NCBI GenBank assembly: GCA_963978905.1
Contig: OZ022256.1
Span: 26,499,426-26,563,425 of the forward strand
Direction of reading: 5' to 3'
Source: Trichostrongylus colubriformis
Lineage: Eukaryota; Nematoda; Chromadorea; Rhabditida; Trichostrongylidae
DNA length: 64,000 nucleotides
The position numbers and the translations under genes are program-made. The notes below the pieces were generated by a model, which saw nothing but the letters and a program-made list of their open reading frames with translations, was not told where the DNA came from and did not search any database. Positions 54,653 through 64,000 of the stretch are shown in pieces (within the stretch, counting starts at the first letter, position 1; each line of letters opens with the position of its first letter).

Positions 54653-54743
54653 CTAAGAGAAAATCAGTTTAATGGAGAGCCTCTCATACTTCAGGGAATA
54701 TCCAATTTGTTAACATTAATGTCACACCCACCTCCTATTTTAG

Positions 54744-54816
54744 CTTCGTACGTTGTCTCTACTTGCTTCTCAATAATGCGTATCCTGGCGGCCCTACAGA
54801 CCGTAGTCCCCATGCT
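54744..54816 (+). CDS. Candidate internal exon
   Basis: Preceded by the pyrimidine-rich acceptor CCTCCTATTTTAG and followed by GTAAGT. In one frame the 73-bp segment reads SYVVSTCFSIMRILAALQT, hydrophobic, and in another FVRCLYLLLNNAYPGG. Both are open, so the frame is not determined. No neighbouring exon could be assigned. Confidence 0.25.
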
Positions 54817-55779
54817 GTAAGTATCACTTTACTACCGTACTTATTGCTCTACACCTCAGCAATTATGAAAGAAGTAGACCCTAGGGGACGGACGACGTGA
54901 AGAAAGCGGAGCCCTAAAAAGCTAAAAAGGCGATGACTTCTCCAAACTTTTTACCAGGAGTTGGCCATGTATATAGTCTTCCTAGAAACATAGTTTTCAT
55001 TTGAAAGACACACGCATTGGCCCCATTACCCTTACCACTGTCTTGAGCGAGTGATATCACTGACCGTGAAATTTGCACAGCATCGCCGATGTAAGTGGAT
55101 AATGAGCTCGTGCCTTTCCTAAGAAGCTTCGACTCATCATTCAAATCACCTTCTGAGCAATTTCTAACAGGCCACTTCTAAATTAATTCCGCAAAGAATT
55201 GATTAGAATATTGAAAACTCTGTGAACTTTGTACGTGAGGGTATGAAAATTTGACTGTACGTGGAAAATGAGTGCAGAGGTGTTGTTGTGTCTTGAACTA
55301 CGTGGTATCATTAACATCGATCAGAACGGCGTAGATTTGTGATATGTGGAATCACAAGCAATACATGATGCAGGCAATTGAACCGTGTTTGCGCGGAGTT
55401 TGCTGAGTCTTTTCACGTGCACAAGCGTTTAGTTCAACTACCAAAATTACAACTACTAGACAATAAGATAGCGCTCACAAAAACTTCTAGAAGGGTGAAA
55501 CTCGGAAGTATTATAAGAAAGTGATCGTTGAATAATCTTCTTGGAGATCTAAACATCAGACAACCGCTCAAACTGCTGAAGCATTGGATGGCATTACAGG
55601 TGTATGCAGTGATTCTTGCTTATCACTGCTTATAACAGTTAATACACTCCATACTCTTACATTAAATAAATTCAGAACCCAGCCTCAGCAGTTTGTAAAT
55701 TGAAGTAATTGTATAGGATGTTCTTAACTGAGTTTCCGTGAATTTTGTTCTTGATTTCAGAATATACTGGACAGCTGTC
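54817..55779. other. No confident gene
   Basis: A 76-codon frame at 54914-55144 (-; STYIGDAVQISRSVISLAQD) is protein-like but unassigned. An acceptor-like TTGATTTCAG at 55752-55761 precedes the palindrome that starts near 55780. Nothing else is supported. Confidence 0.22.
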
Positions 55780-56840
55780 AAAACTCGTCACGAACTTCCG
55801 AATAGAAGTTTTGGTTTAAGAAACTCAATTCGCGTGAAAGACGGTACCTCAGCTTAGCAAAAAGCTGAGACCACCTCAGGAGAGGACATCTTCTTCGTTA
55901 TCCATCATCAGTCAAGTGATTCGCCGAAGAGTGACTGTAATGTCTAGTAGTCTGTATAATGGAGGAGAGGTTTTAATCAAATTGTACTACTTTCGTATCG
56001 ATATATATCATTGGGAATTACGGATGATAGGTATCATTATCTTTACGGTGTATGATATCCGAATCCTCATTGACGCCGTCGGCCTGCCCGGAAAGCTTCT
56101 TCATGGAGGGAAGCATTTACAAAATATGAAATGTGATTTTGAGTGTGTGTGTCTCCAGTGTTACGAAAAGCTTAGAGTGCCGAATGGCGCTTCTCTGGGG
56201 TGACCCAGAGAAGCGCCATTCAACACTCCAACCTTTTCGTAACGCTAGATGTGCTTGTGGTGAAGCACTTCAAACAAAAAGTAACCGGAAGAAGTTTGGA
56301 AAATATTCTTCCATATCGAATCCTCTTGTGAAGGTTAAGTTTTATACCACGATTTCCTCTGCTCATTGGTTTCTTTCCATTTGATCACGGTCACACCACG
56401 ACTATTGACGAATTGTAATTCTCTCAATCTCAAACCGTAGTGCCGTTTTCGGGCAGGCCGACAGCGTCAATGAGGATCCGGATATCATACACTGTAAAGA
56501 TAATGTTACCTATTATTCGGTTGTATCATCCATTCGACCTCATTATTCTGACCGGTGGAAGTGTTCACCAGGAGAGTAGCTTTCAATTCCTAATACTATC
56601 TATCGATACGGAAGTCGTACAATTCGATAAACACCTCTCCTCCATTACACACACTACTAGACATTATAGTCCTCTTCGGCGAATCACTTGACTGAATGAT
56701 GGATACCGAAGAAGATCCCCTCTGCTGGAGTGGCCTCAGCTTTTTGCAGAGCTAAGGTACCCTCTTTCACGCGAATTGAGTTTCTTAAACCACGAACCTT
56801 TATTCGAAAGACTAGCATTGGGACCACCTAATCATCCTCA
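55780..56840. mobile_element. Foldback M1 (outer part of the large palindrome)
   Basis: Left arm 55780-56100 and right arm about 56450-56830 are inverted copies. Shared blocks are GGTTTAAGAAACTCAATTCG, CAAGTGATTCGCCGAAGAG and GTATGATATCCG. The right arm holds an extra ~70-bp piece (CACTTCCACCGGTCAGAATA) absent from the left arm. A partial second copy (M2) lies at 61025-61470. No coding was recognised. Confidence 0.75.
56152..56250. repeat. Near-perfect hairpin in M1 centre
   Basis: GTGTTACGAAAAGCTTAGAG, then GCCGAATGGCGCTTCTCTGG, a 4-base turn, then the inverted match CCAGAGAAGCGCCATTCAAC and CTTTTCGTAACGC. The stem is about 45 bp. Confidence 0.8.
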
Positions 56841-57264
56841 TTATCCCTACACTACACTTTCAGAGTTCAAAACTTCATAGCAACTGCGTGTACACAGTTA
56901 ACATTCTGAGCACCTGCCTACTACGCGGATGCGGAGACCTTTACAGCGCTCCATTTTGAAACGTGCATTATTGCTCACTGATGTGATGCTAACACAGTGC
57001 ATTCATATTGCGTACTTTGGCTTCATTGTTTGAAATTAAAAAATAGTCTGCTCCCTTTTTCGTCGTCTGTTGTTATTGCTATTTTCAGCTTTCCACACCG
57101 CAGTTCTCTTATCGGTACGATACAAGTTTGTTCAAATGAATGTTACTCTGCAGTGGTGGCTAATGTTCGCACTTATTTGAGTGCATTCGTTTCTCAGTGC
57201 ATCGCCTAGCGTAGACGTCTACGACGTCATCTCAATTGCTCAATCATTGGGCTGCAACTATTAA

Positions 57265-57568
57265 GGCCGCATCCATACTTTGCGCACCGACGCCGTCACG
57301 CAACCATTTGCCCGCCGCAGGAGACGGCGTCCATAGATAATGCGGACCCAATCACACCACAGTATGGTGATTGTGGCCGATTCGAATCTTGGCGCTGTGC
57401 CAATACACGAAGCAGCCACGATCACCTTATTGGCATAGCGCCAAGATTCGAGTCGGCCACAATCACCATACTGCAGTGTGATTGGGTCCGCATTATCTAT
57501 GGACGCCGTCTAATGCGGCGGGCAAATCGTTGCGTGACGGCGTCAGTGCGCAAAGTATGAGAGCGGCC
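57265..57568. mobile_element. Harbinger-like MITE H4 (304 bp)
   Basis: Almost fully palindromic: GGCCGCATCCATACTTTGCG and, inverted, GGCCGCTCTCATACTTTGCG. Long inner arms share CACAATCACCATACTG and TTGGCGCTRTGCC. The right flank is TTA and the left is TTAA or TAA. Insertion postdates the large palindrome because only its left arm contains it. Confidence 0.8.
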
Positions 57569-58783
57569 TTACTGTAGGTGATACACGGAAAAGGTGCAAC
57601 AAATATTCAGCTGGAGGAATCATGTAATTCTCCTATGCTTTAAAACGTTAAAATTACCATTTAAAGTGCGCATTTCATGACAAGATACGAGATTCTAGTA
57701 AAGAAATGTAATTCGATAACAGTTATCATGGTGAGAAATTCAGATAAAAAGTGGATTTTGGTTTGGGTAATCAACAATGCTACAAAATTTTACGCTATCG
57801 CTTGCAGGACTTGTCCTCGCTCGCCAAGTCAATCACCAAAACCAATCAGTGTATGGAAAAGATAACACAACGTACCGAGGCTATTTCCACCATTCCTTCC
57901 TCTATGGCCAGACCTTTTCATCCAGTCTTCAAATAGTGCAACACCGTGTGTTGCACTAGCCACCCAGGACCGTCTTTTTTTTTTGGGTCACATCCATGAA
58001 ACGGTCGACTTGTAAAGGCCGAAGCTGTCAGAATACGTCTTCGGATAGGAGAACAACATGTCTGTCCATCATTGTACCAGAAAAATTGGTTTGCGTTTTA
58101 ATGTCACTCCTAGGCAAAAACTAAACCTTTGTGCAACTAGGCAATTAGGTTCGCAGTCAAAAGAAAAGTAATCTTAGTCGAAGTCTCATACTAGAGGTGA
58201 GTGGTTGTCTCGTCAATTGTTTTGTTTTTGCTTGCTATGGTGTTCAAAAAGGGTGCCAAAATCCTAGCTATATATTGGAAGAGAAGGTCTCAGAGAGATG
58301 TGTTATTCAAAATATTCAAAACATATAGTGACAGCTTTTGACCATGATAATTTCAAAATTCGAAAAATTGTGGCATGATAGCACTCGGTCACCAGAAACG
58401 GTTCTAGGTGCAACACAATGTGTTGACACGGTGCATTATGGGTTGATCGCAGTCCAAGCGTGAGTCGTAAGTGCGATAAGGTTTTTGTACTGGAAGGAAA
58501 AGTTATGGCTGCATACCATTCGACGCTGATTTGCATGTGCCTTCGTGGATTTCGTCTCCCTTACTTCATATGTTGACCGTTGCTCTTCTGCATCATTCAT
58601 TAATAATTTACTATGAGTAAAATTAGAGTCGCACGTTCATTATGTTGTAGAAAAGAAGAGCTGAAGAACGCTCCAATACAGGAGGGGTGGACTTACAACA
58701 GTAGCCGAGACAAAGGAAGAGCCATAGCGGCATGAGCATTTCTGTACCGTCTGTACGGTCGCAAGTTTCGAGAGAATCAAATA

Positions 58784-59026
58784 GTGGGACGGATGAAGAC
58801 ATTGACGAAAGAGGAGCTTATGGCTAGAAAGCCACAATCATATACAACTCGAATTCAGAGAAATCATCCAAGCACATCATACAGCCTCTATCTGTTTCGC
58901 GTCTCTCCTAGAGCTGGCGATAAAAGTGTTATTAAAGCCGTTTATTTTCAAAAGGAGCGGGTCGGTCCGAAAAAAGGGACGGGCTGGTATAAAAAAAGTA
59001 CAGTTGTTGAAAAAGATAGCTCCTAG
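58784..59026 (+). other. Coding-like segment in left arm of palindrome
   Basis: The open frame contains MKTLTKEELMARKPQ and NHPSTSYSLYLFRVSP. The mirrored segment of the right arm (59716-59916, minus strand) encodes MKTSTKEQHMIRKPQ and NHPSTSYSLYLCASP in the corresponding frame. Other frames are also open in both arms, so conservation may only reflect DNA identity. Confidence 0.3.
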
Positions 59027-59035
59027 GCCACGTTC

Positions 59036-59140
59036 ATACTTTGTAACCGACGCCGGCACCGACGGTGACGACGTCAAAATCATTTGCTTGCCGCAGACGA
59101 CGGTGTCAATCTGATAACGCACACCGTTTGCAAAAGGCTA
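59036..59140. mobile_element. Harbinger-like MITE, truncated (H5)
   Basis: Starts GGCCACGTTCATACTTTGTA and continues with ACCGACGCCGGCACCGACGG, the same layout as H4, preceded by CTA. No right end was found downstream. Confidence 0.5.
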
Positions 59141-61024
59141 AACCCCACCACATTACGGTATAATAATCGTGGCGAGAGTCGCGAACTCGAATTCGAATAT
59201 CGGCATAGAACCAAACCATGCATGATAGGCGTGGCGAAAAATTCGATTTCGGGTCTTGGCGTGTCATACCATGCCGTATACATGTTTGAAATGCAGCAAC
59301 GAAGATTTCACATGAAGCTACATCTGCGTCACCTCGCGGATATATTATAATCCTTTGTACAGTGATATAGCACACTACCAATACTTTAATACTAGTTCAT
59401 AAGAGTCATAGTAGCTTGATTTTTTCATGGTAGGCTCATCTCCGCATCGCAAGAAGGTCATACCTCTGCAGTGGCGAGAAGTGTTTGGTCAAAAACTATA
59501 AACCCAAGCATTGCTTTTAATTGCAACTGGTGCAATGGCGAATGTCAACGAAAGGCCAGTGATTGGCTTGGCGAAACCTTTATATCTCAGCCCCTCCTTT
59601 TTTCCGGACTGACTCGCCCCTTTTGAGAACAAGCGGTGGGAGGGGGTCTCATTTGTTGGGTTTCAACCGTTTCATTCCGTTATTTCTTCACTTTCGTACC
59701 ATTAAGCCTCGACCATCACATTTGATGATTTTCCCATATTCGGCCCGAATCACCCCTATCACTGCCTTTAATAACACCTTTTTCACCAGTAAAAGGAGAG
59801 GCGCAAAGATACAGGCTGTATGATGTGCTCGGATGATTACTCTGAACTTGATTTCTATTTCTTTGTGGCTTTCTGATCATGTGCTGCTCCTTCGTCGATG
59901 TCTTCATCCGTTCCACTACTTGATTCTCTCGAATCTGCAGCCGTATAGACGGTACGGAAATGCTCGGTCCTTTCTGTGCCTCGGCTGCCGCTGTAAGTCC
60001 ACTCCTACTGTATTTTGGAGCGTTCTTTAGCTCTTCGCTTCCTATAACATTGTAAACGTGCGACTTTATTTTACTTATTGTAAATTATTAATGAATGATG
60101 CGGACGAAATACTGCTAAGATATGAAATAAGGGAAACGAGACACACAAAAGCACATGCAAACAGCATCGAATGGTGTTCACCCATTACTTTCTGTTCCGG
60201 TGCAAAAGCCCTAACGCACTTACGACTCACGCTTAGACTGCGATTAACTCTTCCATACATTGACTGATTCTGATGATTGGCTTGGCAAGCGCGAACAAGT
60301 CCCGACAAGCGTAGCGTGAATTTTGTACCGTTGTTGATTACCCAAAGCAGAATCTACTATTTATCTGAGATTTCCACCCTGATAAGTGTTGTCAAGTTAT
60401 ATTTCTTCACTAGAATCTCGTATCTCGCCATATCTTGGCAATACTAGAATCTCGATCTTGCCACTTGAAAAGGTAATTTTAACCTTTCAAAGCAGAATTA
60501 CTCGTTTCTTCCAGCTGGATATTTGTTGCACCTGTTCCGCATATCACGGCCATAACATAGTTCCAGCCTAATAAATTGGCTGAGCAACGAATGCACTCAA
60601 ATAAGTGCAAGCATTAGCCATCACTGTGAAGCAACATTCATTTGAGCAAACTTGTAACGTACACATAAATGAACTGTGGTGTGAAGTGTTGATAATAACA
60701 AAAAGCGTAGCGAAAGTGAACAAGGGAAAATAACGGGAAGGGGAGCAGATGTAATTTGGAAATTCGAACAATGAAGCTAAAGTACGCAATATGAATGCAC
60801 TATGCATGTCAGCCTCACATCAGTGAGCAACAATGCACGTCTCAAAATGAAGTGCTGGGTTGCTGCATCCGCATGGTAGGCAGGCGCTTAGAATGTAAAT
60901 GTGTACATGCAATTATATGAAGTTTTGAACTCCGGAAGCATAGTGTGGGGATAATAAAGCTAATTAGGTAGCTCCAATGCGAGTCTTTCGAATGACGGTT
61001 TAAGGCTCAAGAAAATCGTGGTGA

Positions 61025-61470
61025 TTCCTTCCACCGGTCAGAATCAAAAGGTTGAATGGATGATAAATACAATCTAATGATAGGAAACATCACGGTATGT
61101 GATATCCGGAATTCTCATCGACGCCGTCATCAAGCTGCCTAAGAACCTTCTCCACGGAAGGAAACATTGGCAAAATATTCATGTGATTTTGTGTGTGTGC
61201 GTGTGTATCTGCGGTCATCACAGAGAAGAACCATTCAACACTCGAACCTTTTCGCGACACCAGATGTGCTTGTGGTGAAGCATTTCGAACAAAAAGTAAC
61301 CGGAAAAACTTTGAAAAAAATCATAGAGACAAATCGAATCTTTTTTCAATGTCCAAGTTTTATACCGCGATTTCTTCTCCTTAGTGGTTTATTTTCTTCT
61401 GAGCACGGTCAGTGTAATTCTTCCCAGGCTCAAACCGTCTTTGTCCATGATCGTTGCCCATGTGAGCGCA
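61025..61470 (-). repeat. M-family copy M2 (partial)
   Basis: Matches M1 pieces in order: CACCGGTCAGAATC, TGATATCCGGAATTCTCATC, GGTGAAGCATTTCGAACAAA, AGTTTTATACCGCGATTTC and CTCAAACCGTC. It continues the right arm of the large palindrome outward. Confidence 0.65.
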
Positions 61471-61753
61471 CATGATAAAGACGGTGGTAGGGGTAATTAG
61501 GAACTCCCGAAGATGGTTACTAAATGAAAGCTGGGCGCCTAATCGTGAGAAATGAGGTTTCTGGCGCAGTTCTCTAGTCAAATTCACGTCCTTGAGATCT
61601 GGAGGAGGCACTGTGTTGAACAGACTTCGCCTTTACTGGCATTAGCAGCATCTTAATGTCGAATTTGCCGAACAATGAGTGACGAGTGGATTAGTGGGCA
61701 TGATAGTAGAGTGATACTCATGTTTCTTATTCCTGCCGTACCGGTGGGTATTA
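61471..61753. other. No feature recognised
   Basis: A spacer between the palindrome and the next element, with a short frame at 61381-61611 (-) overlapping the repeat. Confidence 0.3.
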
Positions 61754-62959
61754 CCCTAAAGTCCCATAGATAAGAGCGGCCCGTAGATAAGAGCGGTTTG
61801 TGCTAGAAAATGAAAATTGGCGTTTGTATACGTTTCTCTTTGGCGCTGTGTGCTCACTGTGCTCATGATTATCGCATTGATAGCCTACAACTTTACCTTT
61901 GTTCTTACTGTTCTCTATACTTTTTCTATTGCTATTTTTTTATTAGGTTGTAAGGAAAGTTCTGGCCGCATTCGCGCGTTCACAAGATAAACTCAAATTT
62001 CGAAGCGCGTCTACATGAATTAAATTACAAGTTGTGCTCCTTAGATAGAGAAAAAGTTGTTCTTCCTGGATATATGCTTTTCTTGAAATGTTACAAGTTT
62101 TTCGAGTAAATAGGAAAATTATAAAGTACTGCGAAAATGGCACTTTTTAGATGACTTCTTTTCAAGAGTTTTTGTTTAGCTGAGTCCCAGCGAAGATGAC
62201 CACAAATGTGAGTGCTGCAAGGGGAGGGGGTGAAGCATTGGATGGAACACTTTGTCCCTGGTTTCGGAAGTACAGAAATGAGAACGGGTTGCTCGAATTT
62301 TCAATTGATCAAATCGCTTTATCTAAAGCGGCAGAAAGCGATGAGAGCCCATACTTGCAGGGGATATCCACAAGTATTGGCCCTCAACAAACAAGCTTGA
62401 CCAACCACCTCAAGTAGCTTTGATTTGGAAAAACCCAAAGAAATGGGTGCCGAGGGACCCCTCAGGGCAGCTATGCGCAAGCGCATTTTCCACAAATCCT
62501 CTTCCAGTAATTGAAGCACTTGAAGGCTGAAGCCATTACTCGTCTATCATATTCACCAGATTTAGCGCTAACTATGCCCCACTTTTCCAAACATCTGGAC
62601 AGCTTCTTCAGCAGCAGTGTGTTCGGAAAGAATGATGGTCCGAAGTCGACTTTTTTGTTTTCGCGCTCTATGAATCACCAGCCCTTCTTCAAAATAAGAC
62701 ATGCAAATATCCATAATACTTCCAAGTGTAGAGAATCAGATGGTGCTTACTCTGAGAGAAAAGATGCAGTCTGAGCCGAGTTATGATTTCCCGAAGTTGA
62801 AATTTCGAAAGCGGCTATTACTGTTGCATTGGGAGTGACGGCTGTTGGAGAGAAATTTGAAACAATGCTAATTTTTAAAATTTTTTAAAGAGTTTTAAGA
62901 ATTTTTAAGAATTTTTTTTACCGATAAATCAAACCGCTCTTATCTATGGGACTTTAGGG
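61754..62959. mobile_element. TA-site element K carrying a nested mariner
   Basis: Inverted ends are CCCTAAAGTCCCATAGATAA at both sides, continuing to GAGCGG. TA flanks lie at 61752-61753 and 62960-62961. A second GTAGATAAGAGCGGTTTG follows inside the left end. The body is mostly occupied by mariner J2 (from 61943). K must therefore be older than J2. K itself is a non-coding Tc1/mariner-type MITE. Confidence 0.82.
61943..62812 (+). mobile_element. Mariner J2, right end lost
   Basis: Starts TTAGGTTGTAAGGAAAGTTC after TA (61941-61942) and runs collinear with J1 (22797-23694) to about 62812. There the right terminal repeat is replaced by unrelated sequence. Transposase relics on the + strand include FSIDQIALSKAAESDES (second helix-turn-helix), WVPRDPSGQL-like linker, YSPDLALT (the expected third D has been replaced in the following residues), HLDSFF and ESDGAY. 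Inactive. Confidence 0.82.
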
Positions 62960-62961
62960 TA

Positions 62962-63409
62962 CTTGGTGCTTGAAGTGTTGGTCTCCGTGGTGAAATAGGT
63001 CCACCGGTCAGTATCAATTATTGAATGAATGTAACCGCATTAACCCTACCACTGCCTTCAAGCTGTGTGTACACACGCTATTCATGAATTTAACAACACT
63101 AAGCTGTTGATGAGACTGATTTTCGGGAAATTTATTTTTTTCAGAGCTAACAAAGTTCCTAGAGCTAACCTCTTAAAAGGCTCTGTTTGAGCCGGGGCAT
63201 CAATAGATGTGGCGATTGGGCAGAAGCGTAGCGCACCTCTGTTCATTACAGATATTGATCTACTTTCTAGTAGTGGTTTGGGGTTACGTGATTTATCCTC
63301 ATGGAGCAGAAACAAAGTACACTCCGATTGGGGCGAATCGTATCGAACGGTGCACATCCTAGCCCCGCCTCTATAGATGGTGGAGCGTGTGACCCGCCTG
63401 ACAGTGCAC
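62962..63409. other. Upstream region of the ShKT gene; M-like motif at 63003
   Basis: GGTCCACCGGTCAGTATCAA at about 62999-63018 recurs (as its complement) at 29497 and 56545. A 91-codon frame at 63082-63357 (-) has no recognisable features. No repeat boundary was found between here and the gene. Confidence 0.3.
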
Positions 63410-63416
63410 TATAAAT
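63410..63416 (+). promoter_or_regulatory. TATA box of the ShKT gene
   Basis: TATAAAT lies 43-49 bp upstream of the ATG, giving a predicted leader of only about 15-25 bases. No trans-splice acceptor (TTTCAG) is present between it and the ATG. Confidence 0.6.
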
Positions 63417-63458
63417 GAGGCCAGTGCTTGATGCATACATCGAGAAATAACCAACTAC

Positions 63459-63695
63459 ATGTTCTTCTTCATTTTCTGTGCGCTTCTTCTTACGAGCGCC
63501 TTCACAGCGGAGGCACTTCCTGTAGGTTGTTTCACGTGGACATGTCGAGCCTTTGAGAGGAACTCAATCTTTTTTCAGTGCCAGGACGATAAGAATTTTG
63601 AGCACTTGTGCTCAGAGAAAGTATGCAGCGGGCAAAGCGAAGGGATTAAGAATTTCAAGATGTACTACTGTCGCAAAACTTGTAAGCTTTGTTAA
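63459..63695 (+). CDS. Secreted ShKT-like cysteine-rich peptide
   Basis: A complete single-exon frame of 78 residues. Residues 1-19 are a typical signal peptide (MFFFIFCALLLTSAFTAEA) with a likely cut after EA. The mature part has eight cysteines at 24, 29, 41, 51, 56, 71, 75 and 78. The end YYCRKTCKLC has the C-x3-C-x2-C ending diagnostic of ShKT domains, which elsewhere occur in nematode secreted proteins and in sea anemone potassium-channel blockers. The family usually has six cysteines; here there is one extra pair. At the position of the functional Lys-Tyr dyad of channel-blocking members the aligned residues are Asn65-Phe66, so channel block is uncertain. Probably secreted, role unknown. 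Start chosen because it follows the TATA box and opens the signal peptide. Confidence 0.75.
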   Translation: MFFFIFCALLLTSAFTAEALPVGCFTWTCRAFERNSIFFQCQDDKNFEHLCSEKVCSGQSEGIKNFKMYYCRKTCKLC

Positions 63696-64000
63696 CTGGA
63701 TAGTTAGTGAGTAAAGCTGTTTAAGAGGAACCACTGCTGGAGCTTTTCACAATCTTTTCCTTGTATTAGCCCTCGCCACACTACCAACATTCTGCCAGAA
63801 AATCCAAAGACAATATGAACCAGAACTTTCTTTTAATTTGTTCCACTGCAAACGTGGTATTAGACTGATGCACAAGCGTGTATTAGTTTGCTAGGCATGT
63901 GACTTTTTCTATACGCTATCACTTCAAACTCCCTAAAAATATATATAGGCAATACAATCATTGCTCTCTTTCGACACTTATCCGCAGTGACATGGTGACT
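63696..64000. other. 3' flank of the ShKT gene, no further feature
   Basis: No AATAAA close to the stop; GAGTAAAGC at about 63710 is only a weak variant. TATATATAGG near 63942 is AT-rich without other promoter elements. The window ends here. Confidence 0.3.

Larger units (their letters stand above)
56840..61025. repeat. Large degenerate palindrome centred near 59.3 kb
   Basis: Matching inverted blocks, left with right: about 56980-57200 with 60575-60790 (CGTACTTTGGCTTCATTGTT); 57740-57860 with 60275-60345 (GTAATCAACAATG; TCACCAAAACCAATCAGTG); 58440-58620 with 60060-60245; 58640-58920 with 59755-60030; and 58930-59000 with 59565-59640. The order is mirrored throughout, so this is one inverted duplication with arms of about 1.5-2 kb and a ~500-bp centre. 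The left arm is lengthened by the H4 insertion. No functional gene was recognised. Confidence 0.72.

Noticed and set aside
59036..59400. A complete Harbinger-like MITE at 59.0 kb
   Set aside because: Only the left end is recognisable; no inverted right end or second TNA flank was found, so it is listed as truncated.

Overview
This window looks like repeat-saturated intergenic DNA of a nematode, most likely a clade V strongylid (hookworm-like) species. The reasons are a broken RTE-type LINE, Tc3-like and mariner-like elements, foldback elements inserted at CTNAG sites with TNA duplications (the Tc4/Tc5 pattern), a short intron ending in TTTTCAG, and a secreted ShKT-type cysteine-rich peptide gene. 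The species assignment is inference. No prokaryotic or viral gene was recognised.

Only two genes look intact. One is a two-exon gene at 48007-48339 (+) encoding a 91-residue single-pass membrane protein, with a 57-bp intron and an AATAAA signal. The other is a single-exon gene at 63459-63695 (+) encoding a 78-residue secreted ShKT-like peptide behind a TATA box. Several other coding-like segments (for example 15996-16375 -, 16987-17331 -, 38364-38446 +, 54744-54816 +) are reported with low confidence.

Most of the rest is a mosaic of transposable elements, and many boundaries can be read from terminal inverted repeats and target duplications. (1) A long dispersed family, here called R146, carries 146-bp tandem units and occurs at about 3.5-5.6, 6.7-8.1, 9.4-13.2 (-), 18.1-21, 31-32.6 and 50.8-52.4 (-) kb. 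(2) Tc4/Tc5-like foldbacks lie at 5.6-6.7, 15.2-15.5, 38.6-39.1, 44.1-45.4 and 49.0-50.2 kb. (3) TA-inserting mariner/Tc1/Tc3 elements lie at 0-0.6, 2.4-3.3, 13.8-14.5, 18.3-18.8, 19.3-20.9, 22.8-23.7, 24.0-24.2, 40.4-42.8, 42.9-43.9 and 61.8-63.0 kb. (4) Harbinger-like MITEs with a GGC...TTCATAC tip and 3-bp duplications lie at 4.05, 8.66, 10.07-11.72, 57.3 and 59.0 kb. (5) TTAA-site foldbacks ending AGGCACA lie at 15.5, 33.6, 37.6, 53.1 and 54.2 kb, with a piggyBac-like element at 52.6-53.1 kb. (6) A MULE-like element with a 10-bp duplication lies at 11.75-12.72 kb. (7) A dead RTE LINE covers 24.7-28.3 kb. (8) A very large degenerate palindrome spans about 55.8-61.6 kb.

Nesting gives a relative chronology. 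The R146 copy at 9.4-13.2 kb was split by a Harbinger-like and then a MULE-like insertion. A mariner at 40.4-42.8 kb was split by a Tc3-like element. A Tc4/Tc5-like foldback sits in the CTAAG of an R146 tail-to-head junction. A dead mariner lies inside a TA MITE at 61.8-63.0 kb. The strongest leads are the 10-bp-phased GATA triplets inside nucleosome-length R146 units, the ShKT gene with a substituted functional lysine position, the intron-containing small membrane protein gene, and the two-armed palindrome with related coding-like segments in both arms.
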